NCBI RefSeq assembly: GCF_019166065.1
Contig: NZ_JAHTBN010000003.1
Location: forward strand, 434,001 to 498,000
Source of the DNA: Candidimonas humi
Lineage (GTDB): Bacteria; Pseudomonadota; Gammaproteobacteria; Burkholderiales; Burkholderiaceae_B
DNA length: 64,000 nucleotides
Direction: 5' to 3'
Translations under genes and position numbers: made by a program
Notes under the pieces: generated by a model
Databases searched by the model: none
Told to the model about the DNA's origin: nothing
The model's input: only the letters and a program-made list of their open reading frames with translations
In this document: piece by piece, positions 1 through 7,874 of the stretch
Layout: every line of letters starts with the position of its first letter
Position numbering within the stretch: the first letter of the stretch is position 1

Positions 1-247
1 CATATTCGTACAGGCCCTGGTGCGCCTTGGTGGTGGACTTGATATGCCATTGCAGCAGCGGCCGGCCCAGGGCCGCGGCCACTTCCTCGGCCAGCATGGT
101 CTTGCCGGTGCCCGGCTCGCCCTTGATGAGCAGCGGGCGCTGCAGGGCGAGGGCGGCGTTGACCGCCATTTTCAGGCCGTCGGTGGCGACATAGCGCTCG
201 GTGCCGTTGAAGCGTTCGGAAGGGAAAGCAGTTGCGGGTGAAGTCAT
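1..247 (-). CDS. MoxR-type AAA+ ATPase, N-terminal fragment
   Basis: This is the first 82 codons of a gene that runs off the left edge. The ATG is at 247 on the minus strand. The translation has a short N-terminus followed by a Walker A motif, GEPGTGKT, at about residues 42-49, and then AEEVAAALGRPLLQWHIKST. That is the pattern of MoxR/NorQ/CoxD AAA+ ATPases, which act as chaperones for metal-enzyme or membrane-complex assembly, usually next to a von Willebrand factor A protein. The gene diverges from the cytochrome c pair at 475-1207 across a 227-bp gap. The family is clear from the Walker A region. The client complex cannot be judged because the rest of the gene and its downstream neighbours are outside the window. 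Confidence 0.8.
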   Translation of the reverse strand, partial: MTSPATAFPSERFNGTERYVATDGLKMAVNAALALQRPLLIKGEPGTGKTMLAEEVAAALGRPLLQWHIKSTTKAHQGLYEY

Positions 248-378
248 AATCTGGGTCCGTGTCTATGGGCCGTACCTGGGGCTGAACCGGCGGCTCGAAT
301 CTGCCGCGCCGGCGGCCGGATCGGCTTGTTTCGAGCCGCCTCGACGCCGGAATCGGCGGCGCTTGTCGCGTCGATTCC

Positions 379-407
379 TGGATAGGGTCCTGCAATTATC
401 GTACAAT
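379..407 (+). promoter_or_regulatory. Candidate sigma-70 promoter for the cytochrome c pair
   Basis: A -35-like TGGATA (379-384) and a -10-like TACAAT (402-407) are separated by 17 bp. They lie 67 bp upstream of the first cytochrome c start. The -10 is close to consensus and the -35 matches at 4 of 6 positions. Assigned by eye only. Confidence 0.35.
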
Positions 408-474
408 CCACGAGTTTATCGGTCAGCGGTATGTTGCCGGCTTAATTCATTTACTGCCAAATACAAGAGCTATC

Positions 475-828
475 ATGAAGTTGCGAACACCTATGATGCG
501 CACTCTGGCTGCGCTAGCCGTAACGGCTTCCTGTGCAATCGCCGGCCAAGCCTGGGCCGCCGATGCCGCGCCCACCGGCAACGCCAAGGCTGCCCTCGAC
601 AAGACCTCGATGTGCATCGGCTGTCATGGTATTCCCGACTACAAGGCAGCTTTCCCCGAGGTGTACCACGTTCCCAAGATCGCTGGCCAGAACGCGCAAT
701 ACATTATTGCCGCGCTCAAGGAATATGCCAGCGGGGCCCGTACTTTCCCCACCATGGAAGCCATCGCCAAGAGCCTGTCGCCGCAGGACATGGCCGATCT
801 GGCCGCACATTATTCCAGCCTGAAATAA
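475..828 (+). CDS. Periplasmic class I cytochrome c
   Basis: A 117-residue secreted monoheme cytochrome c. Residues 1-28 form a signal peptide (basic start, hydrophobic core, AWA cleavage site). The single heme-binding motif is CIGCH at residues 47-51, and Met94 in FPTME is the likely distal axial ligand. It resembles cytochrome c553/c4-type electron carriers of beta-proteobacteria that shuttle electrons between periplasmic donors and terminal oxidases. A second cytochrome c starts 13 bp downstream, so the two are probably co-transcribed. No strong Shine-Dalgarno precedes this ATG. An in-frame ATG at 493 would still leave a usable signal peptide. The redox partner cannot be told from sequence. 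Confidence 0.88.
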   Translation: MKLRTPMMRTLAALAVTASCAIAGQAWAADAAPTGNAKAALDKTSMCIGCHGIPDYKAAFPEVYHVPKIAGQNAQYIIAALKEYASGARTFPTMEAIAKSLSPQDMADLAAHYSSLK

Positions 829-841
829 CCGGGGGCCTCTC

Positions 842-1207
842 ATGAAGAAAACCACGATCGCCCTGGCGGGCGCATTCCTTTTTGCCGCCGGCTCGATGAT
901 GGCCCAGGCGGCCGATATTGCGGCCGGCCAGGCCGCGTTCAAGAAGTTCACCTGCGCCTCGTGCCATGGAGCCGACGCCAAGACGCCGATCAACCCGGCG
1001 TATCCGATCCTGGCCGGCCAGCACGCGGACTACCTGCGCCACGCCCTGAGCGCCTACCAGCGCGGCCAGAAGGGCGCGCCGGCCACCGCCAACATCCGCA
1101 AGAACCCCATCATGGGCGCCATGGCGGCGCAACTGAAGCCGGCCGATATCGAGAATATCGCGGCCTATCTGGCCAGCCTGCCCTCGCCCCTGTCGACGCA
1201 GGAATAA
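842..1207 (+). CDS. Periplasmic class I cytochrome c (second of a tandem pair)
   Basis: A 121-residue protein with a signal peptide over about residues 1-23 (MKKTTIALAG core, AQA cleavage site). One heme motif, CASCH, is at residues 38-42. Met91 or Met94 (NPIMGAMA) is the probable sixth ligand. It shares its architecture with the preceding cytochrome, including the AGQ-HADYL segment between heme site and Met that corresponds to AGQ-NAQYI there. The pair therefore looks like an old tandem duplication. The gene is followed at once by a strong hairpin terminator at 1238-1276, which ends this two-gene unit. It is an electron carrier of unknown partner. Confidence 0.88.
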   Translation: MKKTTIALAGAFLFAAGSMMAQAADIAAGQAAFKKFTCASCHGADAKTPINPAYPILAGQHADYLRHALSAYQRGQKGAPATANIRKNPIMGAMAAQLKPADIENIAAYLASLPSPLSTQE

Positions 1208-1237
1208 GCGGGTCGCGTAGACCGGGCCGCGCGAGTC

Positions 1238-1276
1238 AGAGAGCCCTGCCTGGAAAGGCAGGGCTCTCTGTTTTTT
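1238..1276 (+). terminator. Rho-independent terminator after the cytochrome c pair
   Basis: A perfect 13-bp stem (1238-1250 with 1257-1269), a 6-base loop TGGAAA, and a run of six T at 1271-1276. It lies 30 bp past the stop of the second cytochrome. It also stands just beyond the stop of the minus-strand DUF1841 gene, but no T-run is present on that side. Confidence 0.93.
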
Positions 1277-1292
1277 ATAGCGGCCGAGCCGG

Positions 1293-1721
1293 CTAGCGCC
1301 GCGTCGCTCGCTGCAGGATCAATGCCACATAGGCCTCGTTGTCGAAAGGCTTGCCCAGGCGCTGCGCTTCCCACACCACTTGCCCCAGGCATTCCATGAT
1401 TTCGTGGGCGGCTTCGTGCGCGTCGCGCGTGGCCAGCAATTGCTGGTGGGCCGCCTTGATGCCCGGGGGCTGGTCGATGGACAGTTGTTCGCTGATGGCC
1501 AGGTGCATCGACAAATGCAGGAACGGATTGGTGCGCCCTTGCTCGACGCTGTAGTCCGTCTCGAGCGCCTGCGGGTTTTCGAGGTCGGCATGGTATTCGG
1601 GGTGCAGCAGGATCCAGTCCAGCGCCATGGCCTCGAGCGGGCTGAGGATTTCCCCCGATTTGTGCTTGCGCCAGGTTTCCGTGAAGAACTGCCGGACCTG
1701 TTCGCGAGACGGATTGAACAT
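1293..1721 (-). CDS. DUF1841 family protein
   Basis: A 142-residue soluble protein. The N-terminal MFNPSREQVRQFFTETW and the central PLEAMALDWILLHPEYH are characteristic of the DUF1841 family, short conserved proteins of beta- and gamma-proteobacteria with no established function. It has no signal peptide, membrane segment or obvious catalytic motif. It contains several His/Glu pairs (LSMHLAISEQ, HEAAHEIMECLG) that could bind metal, which is speculation. The gene converges with the cytochrome c operon and diverges from icd. It appears to be monocistronic. Confidence 0.8.
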   Translation of the reverse strand: MFNPSREQVRQFFTETWRKHKSGEILSPLEAMALDWILLHPEYHADLENPQALETDYSVEQGRTNPFLHLSMHLAISEQLSIDQPPGIKAAHQQLLATRDAHEAAHEIMECLGQVVWEAQRLGKPFDNEAYVALILQRATRR

Positions 1722-2066
1722 GCAACACCTGCGCCATTGAAAACACCATTTTAGCCCCGGGGCCGCCGGGCCCGGCCCCCCCCCGCCAGGCTACCCTCCG
1801 GGCTTCCTCTGGGCTTCCTTTGGGCCCTTGGCGGGGCCGAAGAGCCCGCGGGTTTCAATCCCCGCCGCATTTAGGCTAAACTAGCACTCTTATATAAGAC
1901 CTGCCGGATCGCAGCGGCGCGGCTGCTTGCGCGCCGCGGTATTGCGTCCGCCCAGGCTCAGTCAAATGATTTCGCTTTTGGCGTGGCCTGGCGCGAGCCC
2001 CCAGGCCCGCGCTGCGGCAGTTTCGTTTCCATCGAATCTTCTCCTACCGGAGCCATTGGAGCTTTC
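1722..2066. promoter_or_regulatory. Intergenic region between DUF1841 and icd, with a candidate icd promoter
   Basis: A 345-bp divergent gap. It contains a very G/C-rich palindromic stretch at about 1756-1790, including a run of C. Farther on, TATATAA at 1891-1897 could serve as a -10 element with a poor -35 (TTAGGC, 1871-1876). This would give icd a leader of roughly 165 nt. A GGAG at 2058-2061, 5 nt before the ATG, fixes the icd start at 2067 rather than the farther upstream in-frame codon. Confidence 0.4.
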
Positions 2067-3323
2067 ATGTCCTACCAACATATCAAGGTCCCTACCTCGG
2101 GCCAGAAAATCACGGTCAACGCCGATTTCTCGCTGAACGTTCCCGATGAACCCATTCTGCCCTACATCGAAGGCGACGGTACCGGCACCGACATTACGCC
2201 CGTCATGATCAAGGTGGTCGATGCTGCCGTGGCCAAGGCCTACGGCGGCAAGCGCAAGATCCACTGGATGGAAATCTATGCCGGCGAAAAATCCACCAAG
2301 ATCTATGGCTCGGACGTCTGGCTGCCCGACGAAACCCTGGAAGCCGTCAAGGAATACGTGGTGTCCATCAAGGGCCCGCTGACCACTCCCGTGGGCGGCG
2401 GCATCCGTTCGCTGAACGTGGCGCTGCGCCAGCAGCTCGACCTGTACGTCTGCCTGCGCCCGGTGCGCTACTTCAAGGGCGTGCCTTCGCCGGTGCGCGA
2501 GCCCGAGAAGACCAACATGGTCATCTTCCGCGAAAACTCCGAAGACATCTACGCCGGCATCGAATTCCCTGCCGAATCCGAACAAGCCAAGGCCATCATC
2601 GACTTCCTGCAATCCAAGCTGGGCGTCAAGAAGATCCGCTTCCCGAACACTTCCGGCATCGGCATCAAGCCCGTATCGCGCGAAGGCACGCAGCGCCTGG
2701 TGCGCAAGGCCATGCAGTACGCCATCGACAATGACCGTTCGTCGGTGACTCTGGTGCACAAGGGCAACATCATGAAGTTCACGGAAGGCGCCTTCCGCGA
2801 TTGGGGCTATGAACTGGCCCAGAAGGAATTCGGTGCGCAGCTGATCGACGGCGGCCCGTGGTGCAAATTCAAGAACCCCAAGACCGGCCGCGACATTATC
2901 GTCAAGGATGTGATCGCCGACGCCTTCCTGCAGCAGATCCTGCTGCGCCCGGCCGAATACGACGTCATCGCCACGCTCAACCTGAACGGTGACTATGTGT
3001 CCGACGCGCTGGCCGCGCAGGTCGGTGGTATCGGCATCGCCCCGGGCGCCAACATGTCCGACTCCGTCGCCATGTTCGAAGCCACGCACGGCACGGCGCC
3101 CAAGTACGCCGGCAAGGACTACGTCAACCCCGGTTCGGAAATCCTCTCGGCCGAAATGATGCTGCGTCACCTGGGCTGGACCGAAGCCGCCGACCTGATC
3201 ATCTCCAGCATGGAAAAATCCATCCTGTCCAAGAAGGTCACGTACGACTTCGCCCGCCTGCTCGAAGGCGCGACCCAAGTGTCGTGCTCGGGCTTTGGCC
3301 AGGTGATGATCGACAATATGTAA
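2067..3323 (+). CDS. icd: NADP-dependent isocitrate dehydrogenase
   Basis: A 418-residue enzyme of the TCA cycle. It oxidatively decarboxylates isocitrate to 2-oxoglutarate with NADP+. The length matches E. coli Icd (416). The substrate-binding helix [10 protein letters not shown] carries the serine that AceK phosphorylates in enterics (Ser113 in E. coli). The metal-site aspartates lie in [14 protein letters not shown] and the NADP-site region is [13 protein letters not shown]. The start at 2067 ([10 protein letters not shown]) is preferred over the in-frame codon at 1983 because GGAG stands 5 nt upstream and family proteins begin here. The gene is monocistronic and closed by the terminator at 3352-3387. 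Confidence 0.97.
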   Translation: MSYQHIKVPTSGQKITVNADFSLNVPDEPILPYIEGDGTGTDITPVMIKVVDAAVAKAYGGKRKIHWMEIYAGEKSTKIYGSDVWLPDETLEAVKEYVVSIKGPLTTPVGGGIRSLNVALRQQLDLYVCLRPVRYFKGVPSPVREPEKTNMVIFRENSEDIYAGIEFPAESEQAKAIIDFLQSKLGVKKIRFPNTSGIGIKPVSREGTQRLVRKAMQYAIDNDRSSVTLVHKGNIMKFTEGAFRDWGYELAQKEFGAQLIDGGPWCKFKNPKTGRDIIVKDVIADAFLQQILLRPAEYDVIATLNLNGDYVSDALAAQVGGIGIAPGANMSDSVAMFEATHGTAPKYAGKDYVNPGSEILSAEMMLRHLGWTEAADLIISSMEKSILSKKVTYDFARLLEGATQVSCSGFGQVMIDNM

Positions 3324-3351
3324 GTTAAAGCCTGATCGTTTTAAGGCTTGG

Positions 3352-3387
3352 AAAGCCCCGTTCTCGCGAGAGGACGGGGCTTTTTTT
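3352..3387 (+). terminator. Rho-independent terminator of icd
   Basis: A 9-bp stem (AAAGCCCCG 3352-3360 with CGGGGCTTT 3375-3383) encloses a second palindrome, TCTCGCGAGA, and runs into seven T (3381-3387). It lies about 29 bp after the icd stop. Confidence 0.93.
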
Positions 3388-3795
3388 GATGCATGCAACA
3401 TAGGCTCGCTCCTGTAGATACGAGTTCCGCCACAAGCAGGCCTCGACGAGCGAAATAATGCGCAGCCGCGCTAGGGCGGCCGAGCGCGATGGGGGGGGCG
3501 CCCGGGATCGGAGGGGCACCCTCATTATCGACAGCCCCGACTCCCCCTGGGAACACAGCGCCACCACAGGCGATGGAGTCCTGCCAATTGACGAAGGCCA
3601 GGCTGCGGACCGTCACAGCGCTGAAGCTTCTCTTGTTCACGTCGCCAGGGCGATGAACAGTACTCCGGCAATATCACCCACCCGCCACACCGTCGACCAT
3701 CCGGGCCGCTTGACCCCGGTGTGCCATGCCTGCGCGCGAAATATGGCCTGGATTCCTGCGCCGGTTGCACGATGGCATCGCCTTTGCATAAGTGC

Positions 3796-3823
3796 TTGAC
3801 AAATTCCCCCAGCACTATAGTAT
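3796..3823 (+). promoter_or_regulatory. Strong candidate sigma-70 promoter of the importer/hydantoinase operon
   Basis: A perfect -35 TTGACA (3796-3801), a 16-bp spacer, and TAGTAT (3818-3823) as -10 (4 of 6). The predicted transcription start falls around 3830, giving a leader of about 115 nt before the binding-protein gene. The -10 abuts the palindrome at 3823-3866, so a repressor bound there should block RNA polymerase. Confidence 0.6.
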
Positions 3824-3866
3824 TTATATTGATTAGCGAAATAGTCGTATCGCATATCAATATAAA
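3823..3866. promoter_or_regulatory. 44-bp imperfect palindrome, candidate operator
   Basis: The 11-bp outer arms TTTATATTGAT (3823-3833) and ATCAATATAAA (3856-3866) are perfect inverted repeats. Inside them GCGA (3836-3839) and TCGC (3850-3853) are also inverted, with only two mismatched pairs in between. Arm centres are about 33 bp apart, i.e. three helical turns. The site overlaps the -10 and the expected start of transcription. The IclR protein encoded later in the same operon is the obvious candidate ligand, which is inference. An mRNA hairpin is an alternative reading. Confidence 0.55.
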
Positions 3867-3945
3867 AACTAGAAACTGCTTGCTCTGAGCGCAGGTGGCT
3901 TGGGCAAGCACAGACTTGCCAAGTCAACATTAAAGGAGACGAACT

Positions 3946-4983
3946 ATGCGCAGATCCACAATGAAACAGATGGCGGTAGCCGCGCTATGTGCTGGGCTGG
4001 TACTGATCGAGACAGCGTCGGCGGCAGCAGAAAAACCCGACAAAATTGTAGTGACGGCTTATGGCGGCATTTGGGCGCAATCGGTCAAGAAGAATTTTGT
4101 TTCATGCTTCGAGAAAAAGGACGGGATCAAGGCAGACGTGCTGACCGGAGAATCCGCTCAGTGGCTAAATAAGATCCGAGCCAATCCGAGTCATCCCCCG
4201 ATCGATATCATCACCCTTGCGGAGGCTGACAGCTTTCGGGCGGGGCGAGAGGGCTTGCTGGAAAAGATCACACCGGAAAAGGTCCCTAACCTGAAGGACA
4301 TTCCCGAGCGTTTCTATAAACCCTGGAATGGCTATTCCGTCGTGTTGAATTTCGGTGCCATGGGCGTGATGTATGACAAATCCGCACTGAAGAATCCGCC
4401 TGCGACATGGAAAGACCTTATCGAAGGCATTATTGCCGGGAAATACGGCAAAAAGATTGCGTGGCCTTCAGGAACCTATACCTGGGGCCCCGAATTTATC
4501 TGGTTTGTCGCGCAGCAATACGGAGGGAGCATCGACACTGCATTTGAAAAAATAAAGGCCATGCGCCCGTATATTGTCAAATTCTGGAATACCCCCGTAG
4601 AGGCCCTGAATCTGTTCGGAACCAATGCAGCGGACATAGTTCTCTACTGGGATGGAAGAGCACGCAGTTTCATCGACAAGGGCAACACCAACGCAGCGTT
4701 TTATATTCCCAAACCCAACACCATTGCGGGTTCGGTGCTGATCTCCAAGGTCAAGAATACGCCGCAGGCAGGGTGGGATTATATGAATTGCGCCTTATCC
4801 ACCCAAGGCCAGCTCGGGCACGCCGAAACCATTCTGTACGGTGTTACCAACGACAAGGTCGTTTATCCGGACTCCATAAAGAACAAGGTCACCTCCAGCG
4901 ACGACATCATCATTCCGCCCTATTCGGAAATCATCGACAAGATACCGAATTGGGTTGAACGCTGGAACAAAGAAATCCGCTAA
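3946..4983 (+). CDS. ABC transporter substrate-binding protein, spermidine/putrescine (PotD) type
   Basis: A 345-residue periplasmic protein. It has a signal peptide (MRRSTMKQMAVAALCAGL core, ASA cleavage near residue 26). The body is of the family-1 extracellular solute-binding fold seen in polyamine and opine importers: VVTAYGGIWAQSVKKNF near the N-terminus and the hinge segment GAMGVMYDKSAL. A good Shine-Dalgarno (AAAGGAG, 3933-3939) precedes the ATG. It is the first gene of the operon, followed by two permeases and an ATPase of the same class. The real ligand is uncertain. The downstream HyuAB and oxidase genes suggest a nitrogenous, possibly cyclic, compound rather than a free polyamine. 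Confidence 0.85.
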   Translation: MRRSTMKQMAVAALCAGLVLIETASAAAEKPDKIVVTAYGGIWAQSVKKNFVSCFEKKDGIKADVLTGESAQWLNKIRANPSHPPIDIITLAEADSFRAGREGLLEKITPEKVPNLKDIPERFYKPWNGYSVVLNFGAMGVMYDKSALKNPPATWKDLIEGIIAGKYGKKIAWPSGTYTWGPEFIWFVAQQYGGSIDTAFEKIKAMRPYIVKFWNTPVEALNLFGTNAADIVLYWDGRARSFIDKGNTNAAFYIPKPNTIAGSVLISKVKNTPQAGWDYMNCALSTQGQLGHAETILYGVTNDKVVYPDSIKNKVTSSDDIIIPPYSEIIDKIPNWVERWNKEIR

Positions 4984-5038
4984 CGGGCGGCGACCGGAAG
5001 CAGACAGAGCCGAAATGGTGCAGAAAGGGTAAGTAGGC

Positions 5039-5917
5039 ATGCCGGGAAACACATATACCGTCGATTCGCCCTTGGGCCATGGCGAGGCATGTGTAGACTG
5101 GCGGCCGCTTGCGCTGCTGGCCCCACTGTTCCTGTTCCTGGTCGTCTTTTTCCTGGGCCCGCTGTTCATCAATTTCCAACAGAGCATCAGGGCGCCGGAT
5201 GGCGCCTCCCTCACGGGCGCCTACTACCTCAAGATATTCAGCGACAGCTATTACCTGGTGGTGCTATTACAAACCGTCTTGCTGGGTTTGGTCGTCGTTG
5301 CGGTGTGCATCATTGCCGGTTATCCAATGGCATACGTAGTCGCCCGCTCCAGGGGCCGAGCCCGAACTCTCCTGGTATTCGTCCTGGTCGCGCCGCTCTT
5401 GGTCAGTGTGGTCGTACGTTCCTTTGGCTGGATGGTGATTCTGGGCAGCGACGGCATGATTAACAGCATGCTGAAGTTTTTCGGCTTGCCTGGCATCAAA
5501 CTCATGTACACATGGACAGGCATCACGATTGCACTCGTGCATGTGTTGCTCCCTTTCATGGTGCTCGCCATCGCCAGCACCATCGAAACCTTGGACTCCA
5601 GCATGGAAGAGGCTGCGCAGGTGCTTGGGGCGCGCCGCTTGCAAGTATTTCGCTACGTTCTGCTTCCCTTGAGCCTCGAGGGCATCATCACAGGCTCGAT
5701 TCTGACTTTCACATTGACGGTAGGCAGCTTCGTGACGGTCATGCTGCTGGGCAATAACGCCACAATGGTTCTGCCGCTGCTCATCTACCAGCGGTTGACC
5801 GTGGCGTCCGATTGGCCGACGGCGGCGGCGCTGGGAATCGTCCTGCTTCTGGTCGTAGTGGTATTCCTGTGGCTGCAGGCACGCCTGCATCGCCGCACGA
5901 AACGGGAGCGGCCATGA
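5039..5917 (+). CDS. ABC transporter permease, PotB type
   Basis: A 292-residue inner-membrane protein with about six hydrophobic segments, starting at residues 23-45. The EAA loop that docks on the ATPase reads MEEAAQVLGARR at about residues 189-200 and is followed by a typical VLLPL. It has the order and size of the first permease of spermidine/putrescine-type importers. Its TGA stop overlaps the ATG of the next permease (ATGA at 5914-5917), which indicates translational coupling. An AAAGGG lies about 10 nt upstream of the ATG. Confidence 0.87.
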   Translation: MPGNTYTVDSPLGHGEACVDWRPLALLAPLFLFLVVFFLGPLFINFQQSIRAPDGASLTGAYYLKIFSDSYYLVVLLQTVLLGLVVVAVCIIAGYPMAYVVARSRGRARTLLVFVLVAPLLVSVVVRSFGWMVILGSDGMINSMLKFFGLPGIKLMYTWTGITIALVHVLLPFMVLAIASTIETLDSSMEEAAQVLGARRLQVFRYVLLPLSLEGIITGSILTFTLTVGSFVTVMLLGNNATMVLPLLIYQRLTVASDWPTAAALGIVLLLVVVVFLWLQARLHRRTKRERP

Positions 5918-6720
5918 ACCGCTCCGGCACACTCATGAAAGTGTATGTCGCGCTGCTGGTGCTGTTCTTGCTGGCGCCCGTGATTGTTGTCGTGGCGGTG
6001 GCCATGACGCCGGGGGAGTTCGTCGTCTTTCCACCGCCGTCCCTGTCGCTGCGCTGGTTTCGGGAAGTGTTGTCGGATCCGCAGTTTATCTTGCCGCTAT
6101 GGAACAGCTTCGAACTCGGTTGCGTCTCCACCATATTGGCTACAGTTCTGGCTGTGCCGGCAGCCATGGCGATGGTCCGCTACCCGGTCCGAGGCATACG
6201 CGAAATCCAGATTTTCCTTCTGTCGCCATTGAGCCTGCCCACCATCATCCTGGCTACGGGGCTGTTGTTCATGGTTCCCAAAATCCATCTCAACAGCTCG
6301 TTCCTCTCTCTAGTCATCGGGCATACCGTCATCATCGTCCCCTACATCATGAGGACTGTGTTCGGGGTGTATATCGATGCCAATCGGGAAATAGAGGATG
6401 CGGCCCAAGTGCACGGCGCAACCCCTTTCCAGACCTTCTGGCACGTGACTCTTCCCACGATACGGCCCGGTATTTTGGCGGGGGCGATCTTTGCATTCCT
6501 CATGTCTTTCGATGAGGTAGCCGTGGCACTGCTTCTAACCAACACCGACACGACCACGCTGCCCGCGATGTTGTTGAGTTATCTGGTCTACAACTACGAT
6601 CCTGCCGTCGCGGCCATTTCCACCATCCAGATCATCATCGTAATCGTGACGCTATTACTGCTCGAGCGCGTTTTCGGCATTGGAAATGTGATGTTCAATT
6701 CCCGGGGAGACCGTTCATGA
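5914..6720 (+). CDS. ABC transporter permease, PotC type
   Basis: A 268-residue membrane protein, MNRSGTLMKVYVALLVLF at the start, with about six transmembrane segments. The EAA-loop equivalent is IEDAAQVHGATPFQTF. The family segment MSFDEVAVALLLTN near residue 185 is typical of PotC-like subunits. I chose the ATG at 5914 because it overlaps the previous stop as ATGA and begins directly ahead of the first membrane helix. Longer readings from 5812 merely translate the end of the upstream permease in another frame. Its own stop overlaps the next ATG in the same way (6717-6720). Confidence 0.88.
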   Translation: MNRSGTLMKVYVALLVLFLLAPVIVVVAVAMTPGEFVVFPPPSLSLRWFREVLSDPQFILPLWNSFELGCVSTILATVLAVPAAMAMVRYPVRGIREIQIFLLSPLSLPTIILATGLLFMVPKIHLNSSFLSLVIGHTVIIVPYIMRTVFGVYIDANREIEDAAQVHGATPFQTFWHVTLPTIRPGILAGAIFAFLMSFDEVAVALLLTNTDTTTLPAMLLSYLVYNYDPAVAAISTIQIIIVIVTLLLLERVFGIGNVMFNSRGDRS

Positions 6721-7856
6721 AATCGATGAGTCAAACGGTCGAGGCTCCTGTACGGACAGCCAGAGGCCATCTGGTCATTGCCGGGCTGGAGAAGGCGTAT
6801 CAATCCCAGAAAGTCGTGGAAAATCTGGATCTCGAAGTGCAGCCGGGTGAATTCGTTGCTCTCCTGGGACCCTCAGGCTGCGGAAAGACAACCGTGCTCA
6901 GAGCCGTCGCGGGGCTGGTTCAGCCCTCGGCGGGAGATATTCGCGTCGACGGAATATCGTTATTGCGCCGCCCGATATACAAACGGGACCTAGGCATGGT
7001 GTTTCAAAGCTATGCATTGTTTCCCCATTTGAAAGTGCGTGACAACGTGGCGTTCGGCCTGAAAATGCGGGGGGCGCCCAAACAGGAAAGCGACAGGCTC
7101 GTGCGGGAGGCTCTGGGTCTGGTGCGGATGGAGGGCTTCTCGGAACGCTACCCCGGCCAGCTCTCCGGCGGCCAGCAGCAACGGGTTGCGCTGGCACGGG
7201 CTATTGTCACGAATCCCACCGCCTTGTTGCTGGACGAGCCCTTCAGCGCACTGGATGCGAAGCTGCGCGAGTCAATGCAGGTCGAACTTAGGCAGTTGCA
7301 AAAGCGTCTTGGCATTACGACGATATTCGTTACGCACGACCAGCATGAGGCCATGACGATGGCTGACCGGATTGCCGTCATGAATGCCGGCCGGATCGAG
7401 CAGTTCGACTCTCCGCAGGCCATTTACGAACAGCCCAGCACTTTGTTCGTAGCTGAATTTATCGGCAAGACGAATCGATTCTCCGGAACGCTGAAGGGGC
7501 GCGAAGGGGGGCAAGCGTTGATTCAACTGGCCGGGAACGACAAATTGTGCCGTGCTCGGGACAATCCGCAACTGCAGGTCGGGGATTCAATTCTCGCCAT
7601 TGTCCGGCCCGAGAAAATCTCGCTGATGGGCGATGGCGCCATGCCGAACGGATATACCGGGCTGATGACCGGGAATATTTCGGAAATTATCTTCACTGGC
7701 GAGAAAAGCATGCTTTTCCTGAGCTCTCCGTGCGGCAATGTGGCGGTCGCGGCGCATAACGACTCACATCGGACGGCGGCTGGCGCAACATCGGGGAAGC
7801 GTTTCCAGCTTGGCTGGAATGCGTCGGACATGCTGATTTTTCCGCTGCAATCATAA
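6717..7856 (+). CDS. ABC transporter ATP-binding protein, PotA type
   Basis: A 379-residue ATPase that energises the importer. Walker A is GPSGCGKTT (residues 51-59), the Q-loop is VFQSYALFPH, the signature is LSGGQQQR (149-156), Walker B is ALLLDEP (169-175), and the H-loop is VTHDQHEAMT (His207). A C-terminal regulatory TOBE-like domain of about 120 residues follows, as in PotA/FbpC-type subunits. It starts inside the previous stop (ATGA). The next gene, hyuA, begins 18 bp after its stop, so uptake and metabolism are in one transcript. Confidence 0.92.
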   Translation: MKSMSQTVEAPVRTARGHLVIAGLEKAYQSQKVVENLDLEVQPGEFVALLGPSGCGKTTVLRAVAGLVQPSAGDIRVDGISLLRRPIYKRDLGMVFQSYALFPHLKVRDNVAFGLKMRGAPKQESDRLVREALGLVRMEGFSERYPGQLSGGQQQRVALARAIVTNPTALLLDEPFSALDAKLRESMQVELRQLQKRLGITTIFVTHDQHEAMTMADRIAVMNAGRIEQFDSPQAIYEQPSTLFVAEFIGKTNRFSGTLKGREGGQALIQLAGNDKLCRARDNPQLQVGDSILAIVRPEKISLMGDGAMPNGYTGLMTGNISEIIFTGEKSMLFLSSPCGNVAVAAHNDSHRTAAGATSGKRFQLGWNASDMLIFPLQS

Positions 7857-7874
7857 CGATGGAAGGACAATACG

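Larger units (their letters stand above)
3388..3945. other. Long non-coding gap before the catabolic operon
   Basis: 558 bp without a credible gene. Open frames on both strands here are of odd composition and show no family signature. The left two thirds is G/C rich with a run of eight or nine G near 3490. The last 150 bp turns sharply A+T rich and holds the promoter and palindrome described separately at 3796-3866. Confidence 0.6.

Noticed and set aside
1756-1790. G/C palindrome near the DUF1841 start read as a terminator
   Set aside because: It lies upstream of both divergent genes and has no T-run.
1962-3401. Long open frame on the minus strand opposite icd
   Set aside because: It is the antisense mirror of icd with the codon bias of a shadow frame and no recognisable domain.
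3458-3930. Short frames in the gap before the catabolic operon
   Set aside because: Composition is irregular, no ribosome site or family motif was found, and frames overlap the promoter region.
5812-5913. Longer start for the second permease
   Set aside because: The extra 34 residues are the end of the first permease gene read in another frame; ATGA coupling at 5914 is the better start.
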